Below, piece by piece: positions 60,841 through 64,000 of a stretch of 64,000 bases of DNA (its first letter is position 1; the number at the start of each line of letters is the position of its first letter). The DNA is taken from positions 124,001 through 188,000 of the forward strand of contig NZ_PVTG01000004.1 of NCBI RefSeq assembly GCF_003002915.1. The letters are read 5' to 3'. This DNA is from Geodermatophilus tzadiensis (GTDB lineage Bacteria; Actinomycetota; Actinomycetes; Mycobacteriales; Geodermatophilaceae). Made by a program: the position numbers and the translations under genes. The notes beneath the pieces are model-generated. The model did not search any database and had not been told where the DNA came from. It saw nothing but the letters and a program-made list of their open reading frames with translations.

Positions 60841-63380
60841 GGGCGGGCGCCGGCCAGGAACCGGGCCGCCCGGCGGGCCACCTCGGCGCGGTCGACCTTC
60901 GACTGGTGACGGACGTCCACCGGCAGGCGGGCGGTGGTGAGCACCGCGGCCACCTCGACACCGGCGGCCGCGCGCACCGCGTCGGCCAGCCCCGCGTCGG
61001 CCAGCCCGGTCCGCCGGCGCCGGCGGCGCCCCGACGGCACGACGACGACCACGACGACCTGCGCGCCGGCCGGGCCGACACCGACCGCCGCGGCCGCCGC
61101 CACGCCCTCGAGCCGCTCCACCCGCTGCTCCACGCCGACGGGGGTGACCACCCCGCCGGCCGTGGTCACGACGTGCTGCAGCCGCCCCTCGACCCACAGC
61201 CGGCCCTCGGCGTCGAGGTGGCCGACGTCGCCGGTGCGGTGGAAGCCGGGGTCCCGCGACGCCGCCCGCTCCAGGGCCCACAGCGCGTCGTAGCGGTCCT
61301 TGACGTGCGCGGCCGAGACGCAGACCTCACCGGTCACGCCAGGGGCGTCCGTGAGCGGGCCGTCGGCGGCGCCGTCGGGGGACAGCGGGCTGACCCGCAC
61401 GGTGACGCCGGGCAGCGGGGCGCCCACGCAGACGCCCTCGCCGTCGCCGGCGGCCTCGATGCCGGCCAGCGAGACGTCGGTGACGGGCAGCGCCTCGGTC
61501 ATGCCGTAGGGGGTGTGCGCGTCGGCATCGGGCAGCACGTCGCGCAGCGACCGCAGCAGCGCCGCCGGGACGGGCGCACCGGCCGACATCAGCAGCCGGA
61601 CCCGGCCCAGCGCCGTCCGCTGGGCGGCGGACAGGTCACCGGCGGTGGCCGCGACCCGCCGCAGCGCCGCGGGGGAGGCGAAGACGACGGTCGCGTCGAC
61701 CGCGGCCGCGGCGTCGGCGAGGGCGGGGGCGGTCAGCGACCCCGGCGCGGTGACGTCGACGTCGGGGACGGCCGAGCCGATGCCCAGCGCCGGCCCGAGG
61801 ATGGCGAACGGCGCGAACGCGGCCACGAACCGGTCGCCGCTGGTCAGGCCGTAGGTGGCCCGCACCAGCTCGAGCTGGGCGGCGGCCTGGCGGTGGGTGT
61901 AGACGACGCCCTTGGCCGGCCCGGTGGCGCCGGAGGTGAACAGCACGGCGCAGTCGTCGTCCACCGGCGGCTCGGCGGGCACCGGCGCCGAGCGGCCGCG
62001 CGCCTCCAGGTCCTCGAGCGTGTGCGCCGCACCGAGGCCGACGCCCGCGCGGCCGGCCGCGATCCGGGAGCCGGGCAGGCCCATGACCCGGGCCGCGGCC
62101 AGTCCCGCGCGGCTGCCGACGACGTGCCGGACGCCCGCGCCGCGCAGCGCCCGGCGCATGCCGCGCAGGCCCAGGCCCTTGTCGGCCACGACGACGACCG
62201 CGCCGGCCCGCCACACCGCGTACACGGTGGCGGTGAGGTCGGCCGAGGGCTCCACCAGCAGCGCGACGCGGTCACCGGGCCGCACCCCGGCGGCGGCCAG
62301 GCCGGCGGCGAGGTCGCGCACCCGCCGGGCCAGTGCCGACCAGGACACCGCCGCGCCACCCACCTCGGCGACCGCCACCGCGTCGTCGGCCGCCCGCTCC
62401 TCCAGCGCCGACCACAGCCGGCGGCCGCCGTCGCCCGCCGGGCGCGCGGGGGCGGGGGTGCGGTCGAGGTCGGCGACCCACTGGGCGACGGCCCGCGCGT
62501 ACTGCGGGGCGTCCTCGGGGAGCAGGTGCGAGGCGCCCGCGTAGCGGTGCAGCTGCGCCTGGGGCAGCCGCTCGCGCAGGTCGGCGAGGTAGCGCTCGCC
62601 GAAGACCGGGTCGCGCGGCCCCCACAGCAGCAGCGCGGGGACGTCGAGGCCGCGGATCGCCTCGGCGACGGCCTCCTGCGCCGCGCGGGAGGGGTGGCCG
62701 GGTGAGAAGGGGATGTCGGCCACGAAGTCGCCCACCGACCGCCGGCGCGCCGCGGTCCGGTAGGGGGCGGCGAAGGCGCGGCGGACGTCGGCGGGCAGCG
62801 GCGGGCGGGACAGCGCCGTCGTCGCCCGGACGAACACCGGCGTGCCGACGGTGACCGCCGCCCGCACGCCCGGCGCGTCCGCGGCACGGATGAGCAGCGG
62901 GCCCCAGTCGCCCTCCGGCATGGCGACGGCGGTGTTGGCGAGGACGACGCCGCGCAGCTCCGCCCGGTGCGCCAGCGCCCAGCCCAGCGAGATCACGCCG
63001 CCCCAGTCGTGCCCGACGGTGACCACCGGGCCGGTGAGGCCGAGCGCGGCGGTGAGGTCGCCGAGGTCGGCGATGCGCTGCGCCAGCGGCCGCGGCCCGG
63101 CCAGCCGCTCGGAGAAGCCCATGCCGAGCTGGTCGGGGGCGACCACCCGCCAGCCGGGCGGGGCGGCGGCGACCAGCCGCCGCCACAGGTAGGACCAGGT
63201 GGGGTTGCCGTGGACGCACAGCAGCGTGCCGACCGGGTCGGGCACGCCGTTGTCGAGGACGTGCCAGGTGTGCTTGGCCCCGGTGGCGTCGGCGACGGTG
63301 ACCGTGCGCGACCACGCGGGGTCCAGGCCCGGCAGGTCCGGGAGGAGGCCGGGCTCGCCGGTGCTGTCGGGGGCCGTCAC
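60837..63380 (-). CDS. oleBC: OleBC fusion: beta-lactone decarboxylase + beta-lactone synthetase
   Basis: An 847-residue fusion. Residues 1-315 are a haloalkane-dehalogenase-like hydrolase with nucleophile Asp125 in VGHDWGGVIS, CVHGNPTWSYLWR upstream and the His in AGASHLLPEDAP (OleB). After a short linker, residues about 330-847 are an AMP-binding enzyme with FTSGATGPAKGVVYTH and YGMTEALPV (OleC). OleC closes 2-alkyl-3-hydroxyacids to beta-lactones; OleB decarboxylates these to cis-olefins. Fused OleBC is known in actinobacteria such as Micrococcus. GTG at 63378-63380 overlaps the oleA stop; a GTGA overlap also joins it to oleD. Confidence 0.9.
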   Translation of the reverse strand: MTAPDSTGEPGLLPDLPGLDPAWSRTVTVADATGAKHTWHVLDNGVPDPVGTLLCVHGNPTWSYLWRRLVAAAPPGWRVVAPDQLGMGFSERLAGPRPLAQRIADLGDLTAALGLTGPVVTVGHDWGGVISLGWALAHRAELRGVVLANTAVAMPEGDWGPLLIRAADAPGVRAAVTVGTPVFVRATTALSRPPLPADVRRAFAAPYRTAARRRSVGDFVADIPFSPGHPSRAAQEAVAEAIRGLDVPALLLWGPRDPVFGERYLADLRERLPQAQLHRYAGASHLLPEDAPQYARAVAQWVADLDRTPAPARPAGDGGRRLWSALEERAADDAVAVAEVGGAAVSWSALARRVRDLAAGLAAAGVRPGDRVALLVEPSADLTATVYAVWRAGAVVVVADKGLGLRGMRRALRGAGVRHVVGSRAGLAAARVMGLPGSRIAAGRAGVGLGAAHTLEDLEARGRSAPVPAEPPVDDDCAVLFTSGATGPAKGVVYTHRQAAAQLELVRATYGLTSGDRFVAAFAPFAILGPALGIGSAVPDVDVTAPGSLTAPALADAAAAVDATVVFASPAALRRVAATAGDLSAAQRTALGRVRLLMSAGAPVPAALLRSLRDVLPDADAHTPYGMTEALPVTDVSLAGIEAAGDGEGVCVGAPLPGVTVRVSPLSPDGAADGPLTDAPGVTGEVCVSAAHVKDRYDALWALERAASRDPGFHRTGDVGHLDAEGRLWVEGRLQHVVTTAGGVVTPVGVEQRVERLEGVAAAAAVGVGPAGAQVVVVVVVPSGRRRRRRTGLADAGLADAVRAAAGVEVAAVLTTARLPVDVRHQSKVDRAEVARRAARFLAGARP

Positions 63381-64000
63381 CAGGCGAGCTCGAGGCAGGA
63401 GACGTTGAGGCCCGAGCCGATGCCCATGAGCAGCACGCGGTCGCCGTCGGCGAGGGAGTCCTGCTGGCCGGCCAGGGTGTAGGGCACCGACGCCGGGCCC
63501 AGGTTGCCCCGGGTGGGGAACGTCGTGGGGACCAGCGCCGGGTCGATGGCGAACCGGTCGCACATCGCCTGGGTGTGCACCTTGGACACCTGGTGGACGA
63601 CGTAGCGGTCCATGCCCGCCGCCCAGTCGACCTCGCCGGCGGCCTCGGCCCACATGTCCTGCGACAGCTGCAGCCCGGCGTCGAGCAGGCCCTTGAGGTC
63701 GGTGCGCATGAGGTCGTTGTCGCCGGTGCACAGCTCGTGGTGCTCGGTGCCGGCGCGGCTGACCGAGGCGACCAGGCGGTGGCCCTCGGGGTGCCGGTCG
63801 GCCCGGCCGAGCACCATCGCGACCGCGCCGGAGCCCAGCGTCAGGGTGGCGAACTGGGCGATGACGTCCTTGGAGACGGTGCCCGGCCCGTTGAGCCGCT
63901 CGACGGTGCGCTCCTGGACGGGGCGGGCGTCCTCGCCGTTGACGACGAGGGCGTACTCCACCATGCCCGACTCGATCATCGCCGCCGCGAGCTCCATGCC
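63377..64000 (-). CDS. oleA: OleA-type acyl-CoA thiolase, C-terminal part (5' end outside the window)
   Basis: The last 208 codons of a thiolase-superfamily protein; the N-terminal part with the catalytic Cys lies beyond base 64000. The visible half has the His in YVVHQVSKVHTQAM and the Asn in TFPTRGNLGPASVP, and ends GIGSGLNVSCLELAW, as in OleA. OleA joins two fatty acyl-CoAs head to head (Claisen condensation) to a 2-alkyl-3-ketoacid. Its stop overlaps the OleBC start. An OleA-related 3-oxoacyl-ACP synthase is the alternative, but the adjacent oleBC and oleD genes settle it for me. Confidence 0.88.
   Translation of the reverse strand, partial: GMELAAAMIESGMVEYALVVNGEDARPVQERTVERLNGPGTVSKDVIAQFATLTLGSGAVAMVLGRADRHPEGHRLVASVSRAGTEHHELCTGDNDLMRTDLKGLLDAGLQLSQDMWAEAAGEVDWAAGMDRYVVHQVSKVHTQAMCDRFAIDPALVPTTFPTRGNLGPASVPYTLAGQQDSLADGDRVLLMGIGSGLNVSCLELAW

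Overview
The window is a very GC-rich (about 75% by eye), gene-dense stretch of actinobacterial chromosome. Frequent GTG starts, near-saturated G/C third codon positions, a WhiB protein, PucR/TetR regulators, a 13E12-type DUF222-HNH gene, a family-A exonuclease/polymerase and a ydaO-type c-di-AMP riboswitch point to a soil actinomycete. Geodermatophilaceae (Blastococcus, Geodermatophilus, Modestobacter) is my best guess, from general resemblance only. I saw no tRNA, rRNA, CRISPR array, IS element or prophage.

Left part (1-28.8 kb): an EthA-like Baeyer-Villiger monooxygenase and hydrolase diverge from a PucR regulator. Then come a giant CtpI-like P-type ATPase, a tiny convergent gene overlapping its tail, a decayed DUF222-HNH gene, a quinone oxidoreductase, pyruvate carboxylase, a PASTA-type Ser/Thr kinase, an esterase/MFS/TetR/maltose acetyltransferase operon with one frameshifted esterase, a family-A polymerase, an ArsC-like protein, glutamate dehydrogenase with a strong terminator, and a c-di-AMP riboswitch ahead of a secreted coiled-coil cell-wall protein.

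Middle (28.9-48.6 kb): a leucine/isovalerate catabolic operon (methylcrotonyl-CoA carboxylase, HMG-CoA lyase, acyl-CoA dehydrogenase) faces a TetR repressor across two matched GTTAAC operators and apparently leaderless promoters, followed by an acyl-CoA ligase and WhiB. Next is a redox island: an anchored secreted protein, a cytochrome b561-like membrane protein, and a 1036-residue fusion of FHA, polyferredoxin, ferredoxin and NirB-like flavoprotein domains, beside a second FHA protein and a membrane Ser/Thr kinase. A P450, an MFS transporter and a YciI protein follow.

Right part (48.7-64 kb): phaB, a single-chain eukaryote-like acetyl-CoA carboxylase (1830 aa), a ketosynthase III with a novel N-terminal domain and a hydrolase form one operon that converges on phaC (PHA synthase). 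Read together they suggest a thiolase-independent, malonyl-CoA-driven polyhydroxybutyrate route: acetyl-CoA to malonyl-CoA to acetoacetyl-CoA to 3-hydroxybutyryl-CoA to polymer. phaC carries a perfect CRP-type site in its leader. The window ends in an oleA-oleBC-oleD operon for long-chain olefin or beta-lactone synthesis. Many gene pairs are joined by 4-base NTGA stop/start overlaps.
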